This document shows, piece after piece, positions 17,285-26,546 of a DNA stretch of 64,000 nt. The position numbers and the translations under genes are program-made. Numbering within the stretch: position 1 is the stretch's first letter; the number at the start of each line of letters is the position of its first letter. This stretch comes from Pseudomonas chlororaphis (GTDB lineage: Bacteria > Pseudomonadota > Gammaproteobacteria > Pseudomonadales > Pseudomonadaceae). The notes beneath the pieces are model-generated. The model saw nothing but the letters and a program-made list of their open reading frames with translations, did no database searches and was not told where the DNA came from. The stretch spans positions 434,001 through 498,000 of the forward strand of contig NZ_MSCT01000009.1 in NCBI RefSeq assembly GCF_001921865.1. Direction: 5' to 3'.

Positions 17285-18100
17285 ATGCCTGACCCTATTG
17301 CCCGTTCCGCCCTGTTTGTGCCGGGCAGCCGTCCCGAGCGTTTTGCCAAGGCCCTGGCCAGCGGCGCCGATGCGGTGATCGTCGATTTCGAGGACGCCGT
17401 CGAAGAGCCGCTCAAGCGCCAGGCCCGGGACAACCTCGGCCAGTTCCTCGACAGCCAGCCCCAGGTGCGGCTGTGGGTGCGGGTCAATGCCCCGGAACAT
17501 GCCGAACACGCGGCCGACCTGGAGTTCTGCAAAGGCCAGGCCGGGGTGCTCGGCATTCTCCTGCCCAAGGTCGAAAGCGCCGCCCAGGTGGCCAGCGTGG
17601 CCGCCACCGGCAAAGCGCTCTGGCCGATCATCGAGAGCGCGCGCGGGCTCCTGGCCTTGGCGCAAATCGCCCGGGCGCCGGCGGTGCAGCGTTTGTCCTT
17701 CGGCGGCCTGGACCTGGCGCTGGACCTGAACCTGAGCAGCGGTTCGGCGGCGGCGCAGTTCGCTCTCGACCAGGCGCGGCTGGCGCTGATCCTGCACTCG
17801 CGCGCCGCCGGCCTGGTGCCGCCGCTGGACGGCGTGCACCCGGCCATCGACGACCCCGAAGGGCTGCGCCGTTCCATCCGCCATGCCTACGAAATGGGCT
17901 TTGCCGGCGCCCTGTGCATCCACCCGAAACAGGTGCCGGTGATCCACCAGGCCCTGGCCCCCAGCGCCGAAGACCTGGCCTGGGCGCAACGGGTGGTGGA
18001 CGCCGGCCGCCACGGCGCCGGCGCCTACCAGATCGACGGCCAGATGGTCGACGCCCCGGTGCTGCTGCGCGCCCAGCGCCTGCTGGCCCTGGCCTCCTGA
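17285..18100 (+). CDS. ccl: (S)-citramalyl-CoA lyase (HpcH/HpaI / CitE family)
   Basis: 271 residues, TIM barrel. Family marks: SALFVPGSRPERFAKAL at the start, Mg-binding and CoA-site segments VIVDFEDAVEEP, WPIIESARGLLALA and SFGGLDLALDL, and GALCIHPKQVPVI. It would cleave citramalyl-CoA to acetyl-CoA and pyruvate, the last step of itaconate degradation. The start is the ATG opening MPDPIARSALF, with CAAGGAATCC upstream; an in-frame ATG at 17231 lies next to the REP pair and is rejected. REP pairs flank the gene on both sides. Confidence 0.9.
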   Translation: MPDPIARSALFVPGSRPERFAKALASGADAVIVDFEDAVEEPLKRQARDNLGQFLDSQPQVRLWVRVNAPEHAEHAADLEFCKGQAGVLGILLPKVESAAQVASVAATGKALWPIIESARGLLALAQIARAPAVQRLSFGGLDLALDLNLSSGSAAAQFALDQARLALILHSRAAGLVPPLDGVHPAIDDPEGLRRSIRHAYEMGFAGALCIHPKQVPVIHQALAPSAEDLAWAQRVVDAGRHGAGAYQIDGQMVDAPVLLRAQRLLALAS

Positions 18101-18115
18101 CCCGATCCTGCCCCC

Positions 18116-19300
<1,185 letters not shown>

Positions 19301-19313
19301 TGCCGTACGCCCC

Positions 19314-19335
19314 GGCCGCGGCGCTCGCCGCGGCC
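19314..19335 (+). other. Stem-loop between dctP and dctQ
   Basis: GGCCGCGGC (19314-19322) and GCCGCGGCC (19327-19335) form a perfect 9-bp stem with a 4-base loop and no T-run. Placed just after dctP, it could hold dctP at higher level than the membrane subunits. Confidence 0.6.
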
Positions 19336-19390
19336 GTCCTCGGCAGCCGCTACCGGCTGCACTCCACTGGTCTTTTCGCGGAGAACCTCA

Positions 19391-20023
19391 ATGCACACGC
19401 TGAGGCGGTTCTGGGAACATTTTGAAGAAGCGTTCATCGCCTTCCTGTTGGCGGCCATGACGCTGGTGACGTTCGTCTACGTGGTGCTCAACAACCTCTA
19501 TCCGCTGTTCTACGCCATCGGCGACGCCTGGGCCGGCGGCAGCGCGCTGTTCCTGGCCATCGGCGACTTCCTCATGGAACTGGCCCAGGACATGGGCTGG
19601 AGCGTGGCGTTGACCAAGATGCTGTTCGGCTGGCTGATCTTCTTCGGCATCTCCTACGGCGTACGCACCGCCGGGCACCTGGGGGTGGACGCGCTGGTCA
19701 AGCTCACCTCGCGACCGACCCAGCGCCTGCTGGCGGTCGTCGCCTGCCTGTGCTGCATGGTCTACGCCGGGCTGTTCATGGTCGCCAGCTTCAAGTGGCT
19801 GATGGCGCTGATCCACGCCGGCATCGAAGCCGAGGACCTGGACCAGTTCGGCATTCACCTGTCGCATATCGCGATGATCGTGCCGTTCGGTTTTGCCCTG
19901 GTGCTGATCCGTTACCTGGAAATCATGTGGCGCATCCTCATGCGCGGCCAGGTCAACCTGGGCCTGGCCGATGAGGCGGCCGAGGCCAGCAAGCTTGCCA
20001 GCCACCACGAGGAGCAGCGCTGA
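19391..20023 (+). CDS. dctQ: TRAP transporter small permease DctQ
   Basis: 210 residues with four hydrophobic spans (about 15-37, 75-95, 115-135, 155-178), the DctQ pattern. It is somewhat long, with a hydrophilic C-terminal tail ending in ASHHEEQR. The inner-membrane partner of DctM. The start codon follows CGCGGAGAACCTCA, and the stop codon overlaps the dctM start by one base. Confidence 0.9.
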   Translation: MHTLRRFWEHFEEAFIAFLLAAMTLVTFVYVVLNNLYPLFYAIGDAWAGGSALFLAIGDFLMELAQDMGWSVALTKMLFGWLIFFGISYGVRTAGHLGVDALVKLTSRPTQRLLAVVACLCCMVYAGLFMVASFKWLMALIHAGIEAEDLDQFGIHLSHIAMIVPFGFALVLIRYLEIMWRILMRGQVNLGLADEAAEASKLASHHEEQR

Positions 20024-21306
20024 TGGCCATTCTCTGCCTGTTCCTGATGCTGTTCGTGTTCATGTTCCTCGGCGTGCCGATTGCCATTTCCCTAGGGCTG
20101 GCCGGCGCCACCTCGATCCTGCTGTTCAGCCCGGACTCCCTGAGCTCCCTGGCGATCAAGCTGTTCGAGACGTCCGAGGCCTACACCTTGCTGGCGATCC
20201 CGTTCTTCCTGTTGTCCGGGGCGTTCATGACCACCGGCGGCGTGGCCCAGCGCCTGATCGATTTCGCCAACGCCTGCGTCGGGCATATCCGCGGCGGCCT
20301 GGCGATTGCCGCGGTGCTGGCGTGCATGCTGTTCGCCGCGCTGTCCGGTTCGTCGCCGGCCACCGTGGCGGCGGTGGGCTCGATCGCCGTGGCCGGCATG
20401 GTGCGCTCCGGCTACCCGCGGGAGTTCGGCGCCGGGATCATCTGCAACGCCGGGACCCTGGGCATCCTGATCCCGCCGTCGATCGTCATGGTGGTGTACT
20501 CGGCGGCCACCGAGACCTCGGTCGGCAAGCTGTTCATGGCCGGGGTGGTGCCGGGGCTGCTGCTGGGCGTGATCCTGATGGTGGTGATCTACATCATCGC
20601 GCGGATCAAGAAGCTGCCGGCGCAACCGCGGGTGTCCTTACGCGAATGGCTGAGCACCGCGCGCCGGGCGTTCTGGGGCTTGTTGCTGCTGGTGATCATC
20701 CTCGGCGGCATCTACAGCGGCCTGTTCACCCCGACCGAAGCGGCGGCGGTGGCGGCGGTGTATTCGGCCTTCGTCGCGCTGTTCGTGTACAAGGACATGC
20801 GCCTGCGCGACTGCCCGAAAGTGCTGCTGGAGTCGGGCCGGCTGTCGATCATGCTGATGTTCATCATCGCCAACGCCATGCTCTTCGCCCATGTGCTGAC
20901 CACCGAGCAGATCCCGCAGCAGATCACCACTTTCGTCATGGACGCCGGGCTGTCGCCCATCGGCTTCCTGTTGATGGTCAACGTGGTGCTGCTGGTGGCG
21001 GGCAGCTTCATGGAGCCTTCGGCCATCGTGCTGATCCTGGCGCCGATCTTCTTCCCGATCGCCATGAAGCTGGGCATCGACCCGATCCATCTGGGGATCG
21101 TCATGGTGGTCAACATGGAGATCGGCCTGGTGCATCCGCCGGTGGGCCTGAACCTGTTCGTGACCTCGGCGGTGACCGGCCTGAGCCTCGGCCAGACCAT
21201 CCGCGCGGCGCTGCCGTGGCTGATGATCCTGCTGGCGTTCCTGATCCTGGTGACCTACGTGCCGTTCATTTCCCTGGCGCTGCCGAACTGGCTGGGCATG
21301 AACTGA
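20023..21306 (+). CDS. dctM: TRAP transporter large permease DctM
   Basis: 427 residues with about twelve membrane spans. DctM landmarks: FLGVPIAISLGLAG, AALSGSSPATVAAVGSIA, NAGTLGILIPPSIVMVVY, FTPTEAAAVAAVYS and HPPVGLNLFVTSAVTG. This is the Na+/H+-coupled channel subunit and the last gene of the itaconate operon. It is followed by a REP pair. Confidence 0.93.
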   Translation: MAILCLFLMLFVFMFLGVPIAISLGLAGATSILLFSPDSLSSLAIKLFETSEAYTLLAIPFFLLSGAFMTTGGVAQRLIDFANACVGHIRGGLAIAAVLACMLFAALSGSSPATVAAVGSIAVAGMVRSGYPREFGAGIICNAGTLGILIPPSIVMVVYSAATETSVGKLFMAGVVPGLLLGVILMVVIYIIARIKKLPAQPRVSLREWLSTARRAFWGLLLLVIILGGIYSGLFTPTEAAAVAAVYSAFVALFVYKDMRLRDCPKVLLESGRLSIMLMFIIANAMLFAHVLTTEQIPQQITTFVMDAGLSPIGFLLMVNVVLLVAGSFMEPSAIVLILAPIFFPIAMKLGIDPIHLGIVMVVNMEIGLVHPPVGLNLFVTSAVTGLSLGQTIRAALPWLMILLAFLILVTYVPFISLALPNWLGMN

Positions 21307-21320
21307 CCTAACACGGTCGA

Positions 21321-21403
21321 TGTAGGAGCGAGCTTGCTCGCGATAAGGCCCTCGAATGCTCCAGTGTTCTTGAGGCTCTATCGCGAGCAAGCTCGCTTCT
21401 ACA
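21321..21403. repeat. REP pair at the end of the itaconate operon
   Basis: TGTAGGAGCGAGCTTGCTCG (21321) and the inverted copy ending CTCGCTTCTACA (21403). It probably marks the operon 3' end; no separate terminator is visible. Confidence 0.85.
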
Positions 21404-21466
21404 GGGTGCTGGACGCCTGCGCTGCGTCGCGGCAGCATGGGCGCCTTCATTTCGAGGGCCTGGATT

Positions 21467-22357
21467 ATGCGACGTTTGCCTTCCCTGGCGGCCTTGCGGA
21501 CGTTCGAGTGCGCGGCGCGCCACGCGCATTTCGGTCGGGCGGCGGCCGAGCTGTGTGTCACCGACAGCGCGGTAAGCCATCAGATCCGTCAGCTTGAAGA
21601 ACAACTGGGCGTGTCGCTGTTCGTCCGCGAAGGCCGGCAGATCCGCCCGACCCTGGCCGCAGGCCGGTTGATGCAGAGCCTGCAGCAGGCCTTCGAGCTG
21701 ATCGGCGAAGCCTGCGACGAGCTGCGCGACCCGTCCTCCCTGGCGGTGCTGCGCCTGGCGGTCACCGCCGAGCTGGCGCAGAAATGGCTGATGAGCCGGC
21801 TGGCGGACTTTGCCGCGCGTTACCCGCATATCACCCTGCATTTGTACGAGCAGCCGATCGACGCCAGCGTGCCGGGCGAAGACATCGACCTGGCAATCAC
21901 CTACGGCAGCGGCCCGCAGGACAGCAGCGCCTACTTCGTGCGACCGTTGCCGACCCTGCAATTTTTCCCCGTGTGCAGCCCCGGGCTGTTCAACCAGGGC
22001 AGCCTGAAAAGCCCGCGGGACCTGGCGCGCCACTGCCTGTTGCACGACGACCAGGACGGCAAGACCTGGACCGCCTGGCTGACGGGCCACGCCGGCGACC
22101 TGCGGCCGGCGCGCCAGTTGTATTTCGCCCACGCCGGGCTGGCGCTGGAGGCCGCGGCGCAAGGGCAGGGGGTGGCCATGGGCGATAACCTCACGGCCCA
22201 GGAAGACCTGCTCAGCGGCCGTCTGGTGCGGCCTTTCAATACCGCCGGCATGACCGCCCTGGGGCAGTACGCCCTGGTCTGCGAGCGGGTGCGCCTGGAG
22301 CGGCCGGCGGTGGTGCAGTTGCTGGAGTGGTTCAGCGATCAGTTGAGCGATCGATGA
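21467..22357 (+). CDS. LysR-type regulator, GcvA-like, upstream of aguA
   Basis: 296 residues. It opens RRLPSLAALRTFECAARH, the N-terminal pattern of the GcvA/AmpR group, with the recognition helix in VTDSAVSHQIRQLEEQLG. The effector-binding domain spans about 92-290. It reads toward aguA, 97 bases upstream on the same strand, and probably controls agmatine use. The ATG at 21467 is the family start; an in-frame ATG at 21437 adds ten residues. Confidence 0.88.
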   Translation: MRRLPSLAALRTFECAARHAHFGRAAAELCVTDSAVSHQIRQLEEQLGVSLFVREGRQIRPTLAAGRLMQSLQQAFELIGEACDELRDPSSLAVLRLAVTAELAQKWLMSRLADFAARYPHITLHLYEQPIDASVPGEDIDLAITYGSGPQDSSAYFVRPLPTLQFFPVCSPGLFNQGSLKSPRDLARHCLLHDDQDGKTWTAWLTGHAGDLRPARQLYFAHAGLALEAAAQGQGVAMGDNLTAQEDLLSGRLVRPFNTAGMTALGQYALVCERVRLERPAVVQLLEWFSDQLSDR

Positions 22358-22370
22358 GTTGAATTCAACT
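22357..22370. promoter_or_regulatory. Perfect 14-bp palindrome upstream of aguA
   Basis: AGTTGAATTCAACT lies right at the end of the LysR gene and 85 bases before aguA, in the only short gap between them. A candidate operator, possibly for the adjacent LysR protein. Confidence 0.4.
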
Positions 22371-22454
22371 GTCGCGCAATATTCATCGTTGGTGCGCGGA
22401 CCCGGCGTGGCGCTAGTTTGAGGGCCATTCCCCCACACCGACGAGGTTTGCCCC

Positions 22455-23579
22455 ATGGCCCGCTTGCTCGACACTACCCCCAAACACGACGGTTTCCGTT
22501 TGCCCGGCGAATTCGAAACCAAGGCCGGTTGCTGGCTTGGCTGGCCGGAGCGCACCGATGTCTGGCGCAACGGCGCCAAGCCGGCGCAGAAGGTCTGGGT
22601 GCAGATCGTCAGCGCGATTGCCCAGAGCGAACCGGTCACCGTCTGCGCGTCCGCCGCGCAGTTCGCCAATGCCCGGCGCCTGTTGCCGGCCCAGGTGCGG
22701 GTGGTGGAGATGACCTGCAACGACACTTGGTTCCGCGACAGCGGCCCGTGTTTCGTGGTCAACGACTACAGCGGCGAAGTGCGCGGTGTGGACTTCGAGT
22801 TCAATGCCTACGGCGGCCTTGACGGCGGCCTGTATTACCCCTGGGACAAGGACGACCAGATCGCTGCGAAGATCCTCGAGATCGAAAACCTGGACCGCTA
22901 TCGTGCGCCGCTGATCGCCGAGCTGGGGGGCATCCAGAGCGACGGCCAGGGCAGCCTCCTGACCACCGAGCAATGCCTGCTCAACCGCAATCGCAACCAG
23001 CACCTGGGCAAGGCCGAGGTCACTCGCCGGCTCACTGACTACCTGGGCGCGGAGCAGGTGATCTGGCTGCCGCGGGGCTGCAAGTTCGACGAGACCGACG
23101 GCCATGTCGACGACCTGGCGTGTTTCGTGCGTCCCGGCGAGGTGGTGCTGCAATGGACCGACAACCGCGACGACCCGCAGTGGGAAATCTACCAGGAGGC
23201 CTACGACATCCTGCGCAGCACCCGCGACAGCCGCGGCCGCGAGCTGATCGTGCACAAGCTGCCGCAGCCGGATGTGCTGGAATGGACCGCCGCCGAGGCC
23301 GAAGGCCTCGACCAGCTGGACAGCACCCACGAACGCCGGGCCGGTACGCGGATCTGCGCCTCGTACATCAACTACTACGCCGGCAACCGCTCGATCGTGG
23401 TGCCGCTGTTCGGCGACCGCAACGACCAGACGGCGCTGGCGACCCTGGCCGAACTCTTCCCTCGGCACCGCATCGTCGGCATCGACAACTCGCGGGAAAT
23501 TCTTCTCGGCGGCGGCAACGTCGCCTGCATCACCATGCCGCAATACGCGGCTCCCCGGCGCAACGGCGCAGAGGGCTGA
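22455..23579 (+). CDS. aguA: Agmatine deiminase
   Basis: 374 residues, PAD-like guanidino-group hydrolase converting agmatine to N-carbamoylputrescine and ammonia in the cytosol. Visible sites: WPERTDVW, CNDTWFRDSGPCFV (substrate Asp), DETDGHVDDLACF (catalytic His and Asp), and the nucleophilic Cys near 357 in LLGGGNVACIT. The usual family sequence at the last site is GGGN(I/V)HCIT(Q); here His is Ala and the Gln is Met, which are not the catalytic atoms but are unusual. It is followed after three bases by a polyamine-binding protein, supporting a role in agmatine/putrescine use. Confidence 0.93.
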   Translation: MARLLDTTPKHDGFRLPGEFETKAGCWLGWPERTDVWRNGAKPAQKVWVQIVSAIAQSEPVTVCASAAQFANARRLLPAQVRVVEMTCNDTWFRDSGPCFVVNDYSGEVRGVDFEFNAYGGLDGGLYYPWDKDDQIAAKILEIENLDRYRAPLIAELGGIQSDGQGSLLTTEQCLLNRNRNQHLGKAEVTRRLTDYLGAEQVIWLPRGCKFDETDGHVDDLACFVRPGEVVLQWTDNRDDPQWEIYQEAYDILRSTRDSRGRELIVHKLPQPDVLEWTAAEAEGLDQLDSTHERRAGTRICASYINYYAGNRSIVVPLFGDRNDQTALATLAELFPRHRIVGIDNSREILLGGGNVACITMPQYAAPRRNGAEG

Positions 23580-23582
23580 GCC

Positions 23583-24680
23583 ATGAACCTGCACAGGCTG
23601 GGCCGCGCGTGGCTGCTGGTGCTGGCGCCGTGGTGCGCCCAGGCGGCCGACGAGGCTAAACCCACAGTCAATCTGTACATCTGGGGCGAGTACCTGGCCC
23701 CGGACACTCTCAGCAACTTCGAGCGCCAGAGCGGCATCCGTGTGGTGGTCGATCACTTCGATTCCCTGGAAACCGTGGAGACCAAGCTGCTCACCGGGCG
23801 CAGCGGCTACGACCTGGTGCTGACCGCCGGCCAGCATTTGTCGCGGGCCATCGCCAGCGGGGCGATCCAGCCGCTGGACAAGCAGCGCCTGCCGCACCTG
23901 GCCGGGGTCGGCGAGGCGTTCCGTCAGCACATGGCGGTGTTCGATCCTGGCAACCGCTATGCCGGGATCTATGCCTGGGGCACCACCGGGGTGGGGTATC
24001 AGGAGGAGGCGGTCAAACAGCGCCTGGCCGATGCGCCGCGCGACAGCTGGGCGATGCTGTTCGACCCGGCGGTGGTGGCTCGATTCGCCGACTGCGGGGT
24101 CAGCCTGCTCAACGATCCCAACGAGGTGTTCGCCGCGGTGATGAAGTACCTGGGTCTGGACATCAACCGGCAGAGCCTCGACGACCTGAAGCTCGCCGAG
24201 CAGCAACTGGCGAAGATCCGGCCCTATATCCGCTACTTCGACAACGACCTGAACATCAGCGACCTGGCGAACGGTAACACCTGCGTGGCCATGTCATGGA
24301 ACGGCAACGTGGCGATCGCCGCCGGGCAGGCCGCGGCGGCGCGCAAGCCGTTCACCCTGAGCTATCGCATTCCCCGCGAAGGCACGCTGATCTGGTTCGA
24401 CGCCATGGTCATCCCCAGGGACGCCCCGCACCCGGAGGCCGGGCTGGCGCTGATGGATTACCTGATGACCCCGCAGGTGATCGCGCCGATCACCGACACC
24501 ATCCATTACGCCAATGCCATCAGCGCGGCGGACGCGCTGGTCGACCCGGCGATCCGCAACGACCCGGGGACTTACCCGCCGCCTGAGGTGCGCGCTTCGC
24601 TGTACAGCAAGAACGACAACGGCAAGGCCTTCAACCGCGCCCTGGTCCGCGCCTTCAGCCGCCTCAAGTCGGGGTTGTGA
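23583..24680 (+). CDS. Polyamine ABC-type periplasmic binding protein (PotF/SpuD-like)
   Basis: 365 residues. Signal peptide about 1-20 (LGRAWLLVLAPWCAQA). The mature domain begins VNLYIWGEYLAPDTLSNFER, typical of PotF/SpuD, followed by YDLVLTAGQHLSRAI and WGTTGVGY. It probably binds putrescine or agmatine. No permease or ATPase genes are next to it, so it must share another transporter's membrane parts or act as a sensor. Coupled to aguA. Its 3' end overlaps the convergent Ada-like gene by 17 bases. Confidence 0.88.
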   Translation: MNLHRLGRAWLLVLAPWCAQAADEAKPTVNLYIWGEYLAPDTLSNFERQSGIRVVVDHFDSLETVETKLLTGRSGYDLVLTAGQHLSRAIASGAIQPLDKQRLPHLAGVGEAFRQHMAVFDPGNRYAGIYAWGTTGVGYQEEAVKQRLADAPRDSWAMLFDPAVVARFADCGVSLLNDPNEVFAAVMKYLGLDINRQSLDDLKLAEQQLAKIRPYIRYFDNDLNISDLANGNTCVAMSWNGNVAIAAGQAAAARKPFTLSYRIPREGTLIWFDAMVIPRDAPHPEAGLALMDYLMTPQVIAPITDTIHYANAISAADALVDPAIRNDPGTYPPPEVRASLYSKNDNGKAFNRALVRAFSRLKSGL

Positions 24681-24936
24681 GCATGCGCCAGGCGGCGTAC
24701 TCCCGCGGCAGGCAGCGCGCGCAGGGCCGATAGCCGGCGCTGCGCGCGCTGGCTTCGTCGGCAAAGAACACCCGCTGGCGCACATAACCGCCGCGGGCGA
24801 TGGCGCCCAGGGCGGCCGGGCAATCCAGCCGGCCGTAGATCCGGCTGCCGCGATGCCCGCCGAAGGTGCCCAGCTGCTCGCTGAGAAAACGCCTGCCCTG
24901 GGCATCGAGCAAGACCCAGCGCCTTTCACCGTTCAT
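24664..24936 (-). CDS. Stand-alone Ada-type metal-binding domain protein
   Basis: 90 residues. The whole protein resembles the N-terminal zinc domain of Ada, the DNA methylphosphotriester acceptor: RRWVLLDA, GSRIYGRLDCPAA, VFFADEASARSAGYRPCARCLP. Three of the zinc/acceptor-type cysteines are visible: the first in LDCPAA, then the CARC pair. It lacks the AraC-type DNA-binding and methyltransferase domains of full Ada. The ATG at 24936 follows GGGAGGTCTGG on the minus strand. An AlkA-type glycosylase lies 450 bases upstream, suggesting alkylation repair. Confidence 0.8.
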   Translation of the reverse strand: MNGERRWVLLDAQGRRFLSEQLGTFGGHRGSRIYGRLDCPAALGAIARGGYVRQRVFFADEASARSAGYRPCARCLPREYAAWRMLTTPT

Positions 24937-24967
24937 CCAGACCTCCCGTCACCTTCTGCCACCGCAG

Positions 24968-25364
24968 CCCCTGTAGCCGCTGCCGAGCCACGGCGAGGCT
25001 GCGTTCGAGCGCGCAGCGCTCGCCAGCCCGGCACCGCCGAGCATCAGGCCCACCGCGTCGCCAGGGTTTACGGGGCTGCGCCCCGTACGCAGCCTCGCGG
25101 GCTCGGCAGCGGCTACAGGGCCGCGGCCCCCTCAACATCCCCGCCATGCCCGCTATGTAGCCGCTGCCGAAGGCTGCGTACGAGCGGTACGCTCGCAGCG
25201 ATCTTGCCGACGCCAGAGACCCTGCGGGTCTTGCGCAGCCTCGCGGGCTCGGCAGCGGCTACAGGGACCGCGGCCACCTCAACATCCCCGCCATGCTCGC
25301 TATGTAGCCGCTGCCGAAGGCTGCGTACGAGCGGTACGCTCGCAGCGATCTCGCCGGCGCCGGA
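24968..25364. repeat. Tandem GTAGCCGCTGCCGA-type repeats
   Basis: The 449-base gap between the Ada-like and AlkA-like genes is filled with repeats. An inverted pair spans 24968-25120 (CTGTAGCCGCTGCCGAG against CTCGGCAGCGGCTACAG). A direct duplication of about 127 bases follows: copy 1 at 25091-25217, copy 2 at 25237-25364. Each copy runs from AGCCTCGCGGGCTCGGCAGC through CTCAACATCCCCGCCATG to the GCGTACGAGCGGTACGCTCG segment. The copies differ by a few bases and one insertion. I see no gene here. Confidence 0.8.
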
Positions 25365-25385
25365 GAGGCTACGGGGACGACGCGA

Positions 25386-26003
25386 TCAGCGGGTCGGGAC
25401 GCGCCACAGGTACCAGGCCGCGACGGTGCGGTGCGGGCTCAAGGCCTGGCCGATTTCGATCATTTGCTTGCGGGTCGGCTGTTGCTCCAGGCCTTTGAGG
25501 CGGCGGTAGCCTTCGCGCACGCCGAAGTCGTCGGCGGGCAGGATGTCCAGGCGCGCCAGGCTGTAGATCAGCAGCATCTCCACGGTCCAGCGGCCGACCC
25601 CGCGCAGGGTGGTCAGGCGCTGGACCAGGGTTTCGTCGTCCATCTCCAGGGCCGCCGCGTAGCCGGGCACCACGCCGTTCAGGGCGGCCTCGGCGATGCC
25701 GCGAATGGTCGCGATCTTGCCGGCGGAAAAACCGCAGGCGCGCAACGGCTCGACCTCGCTGGCGAGGATCTGTTCGGGGGAGGGGAAGGCCGCCTGCCCG
25801 TACAGGCCGAGAAAGCGCCCGAGAATCGCATCGCCGGCGCGGGCATGCAGTTGCTGGTAGGCAATCGCCCGCACCAGCGCCTCGTAGGGTTCGCGGGTCG
25901 GCTTGGGCTGGTGCAGGCAAGGGCCGACGGCCTCGACATGCCGCGCCCAGTCGGCGTCGAGCCCGGCGAGAAAGGCGCGGGCCTGAAAAAACGGATCGGG
26001 CAT
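25386..26003 (-). CDS. DNA-3-methyladenine glycosylase, AlkA-type (HhH-GPD)
   Basis: 205 residues. The HhH-GPD domain covers most of the chain; LRGVGRWTVEMLL is the helix-hairpin-helix and the catalytic Asp lies in DILPADDFGV. It removes alkylated bases such as 3-methyladenine. It lacks the N-terminal beta domain of E. coli AlkA, like the short bacterial forms. The start is the ATG at 26003, preceded by CCAGGACTTTGT on the minus strand; the frame stays open much further upstream but that part does not resemble the family. Confidence 0.9.
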   Translation of the reverse strand: MPDPFFQARAFLAGLDADWARHVEAVGPCLHQPKPTREPYEALVRAIAYQQLHARAGDAILGRFLGLYGQAAFPSPEQILASEVEPLRACGFSAGKIATIRGIAEAALNGVVPGYAAALEMDDETLVQRLTTLRGVGRWTVEMLLIYSLARLDILPADDFGVREGYRRLKGLEQQPTRKQMIEIGQALSPHRTVAAWYLWRVPTR

Positions 26004-26152
26004 ACAAAGTCCTGGAGCAAGGGCGTTGCCCGAGAATAGCCAGCAATGCCTGGCGCCGCACTCGGCATCTTGCGCTGGAACTGCACGGCCCGCCGGTTGC
26101 GCACACCGGGCCGGACCCTGGCGTCGAGGAGCGCCCCGGCGGCGCGGTGTCG

Positions 26153-26488
26153 CTACAGCAACTGATCGATCAACACCGCGTTGCTGTAGATCAGGCTGCC
26201 GTCGCCGGCGCGATGCCCCACCAGGTGGAACTGGCCGCGGCCGTGTTGCAAATAGACGCGCATCCGGCAGTCGGACAAGGGGGCGTACCCTTCGGGCAGG
26301 ATCAATTGCAGGGTCTCCAGGTCGACGTCGACCATGGCCTCCTGTTCCTGGGTTTCCTGCAGGCGTTCCTCGGCGGCTTCCAGGCGCAGGTGCAGGGGGC
26401 CGTCGACGTAGAAATGGATCTCCCCCAGCGGGGCGGATTTTTGAGCATGGCCAGTCTTGCACCAGCCATCGATCGTCAGGGCGCTCAT
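26153..26488 (-). CDS. Unknown 111-residue protein, last gene of the tyrosinase-caspase operon
   Basis: Not recognised. The sequence starts MSALTIDGWCKTGHAQ and has a short helical Glu/Gln-rich segment (about 37-52, EAAEERLQETQEQEA) between beta-rich parts. No signal peptide or membrane span. The ATG has CTGGAGGTCTCATC upstream on the minus strand, a strong ribosome-binding site. It follows the caspase-like gene by 58 bases in the same direction, so it is probably its partner, but no activity can be inferred. Confidence 0.75.
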   Translation of the reverse strand: MSALTIDGWCKTGHAQKSAPLGEIHFYVDGPLHLRLEAAEERLQETQEQEAMVDVDLETLQLILPEGYAPLSDCRMRVYLQHGRGQFHLVGHRAGDGSLIYSNAVLIDQLL

Positions 26489-26546
26489 GATGAGACCTCC
26501 AGTGTGAATGGCGGGACCCTGTGACGCGGTCCCATTTTCGCTGCCA

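Noticed and set aside
24968..25364. Possible CRISPR array
   Set aside because: Only two copies of a long unit with internal palindromes, no short regular spacers, and no cas genes.
24514..25509. 331-codon plus-strand frame over the repeat region
   Set aside because: It starts inside the polyamine-binding protein gene and runs through REP-like repeats; the product is repeat-derived Ser/Arg-rich sequence.
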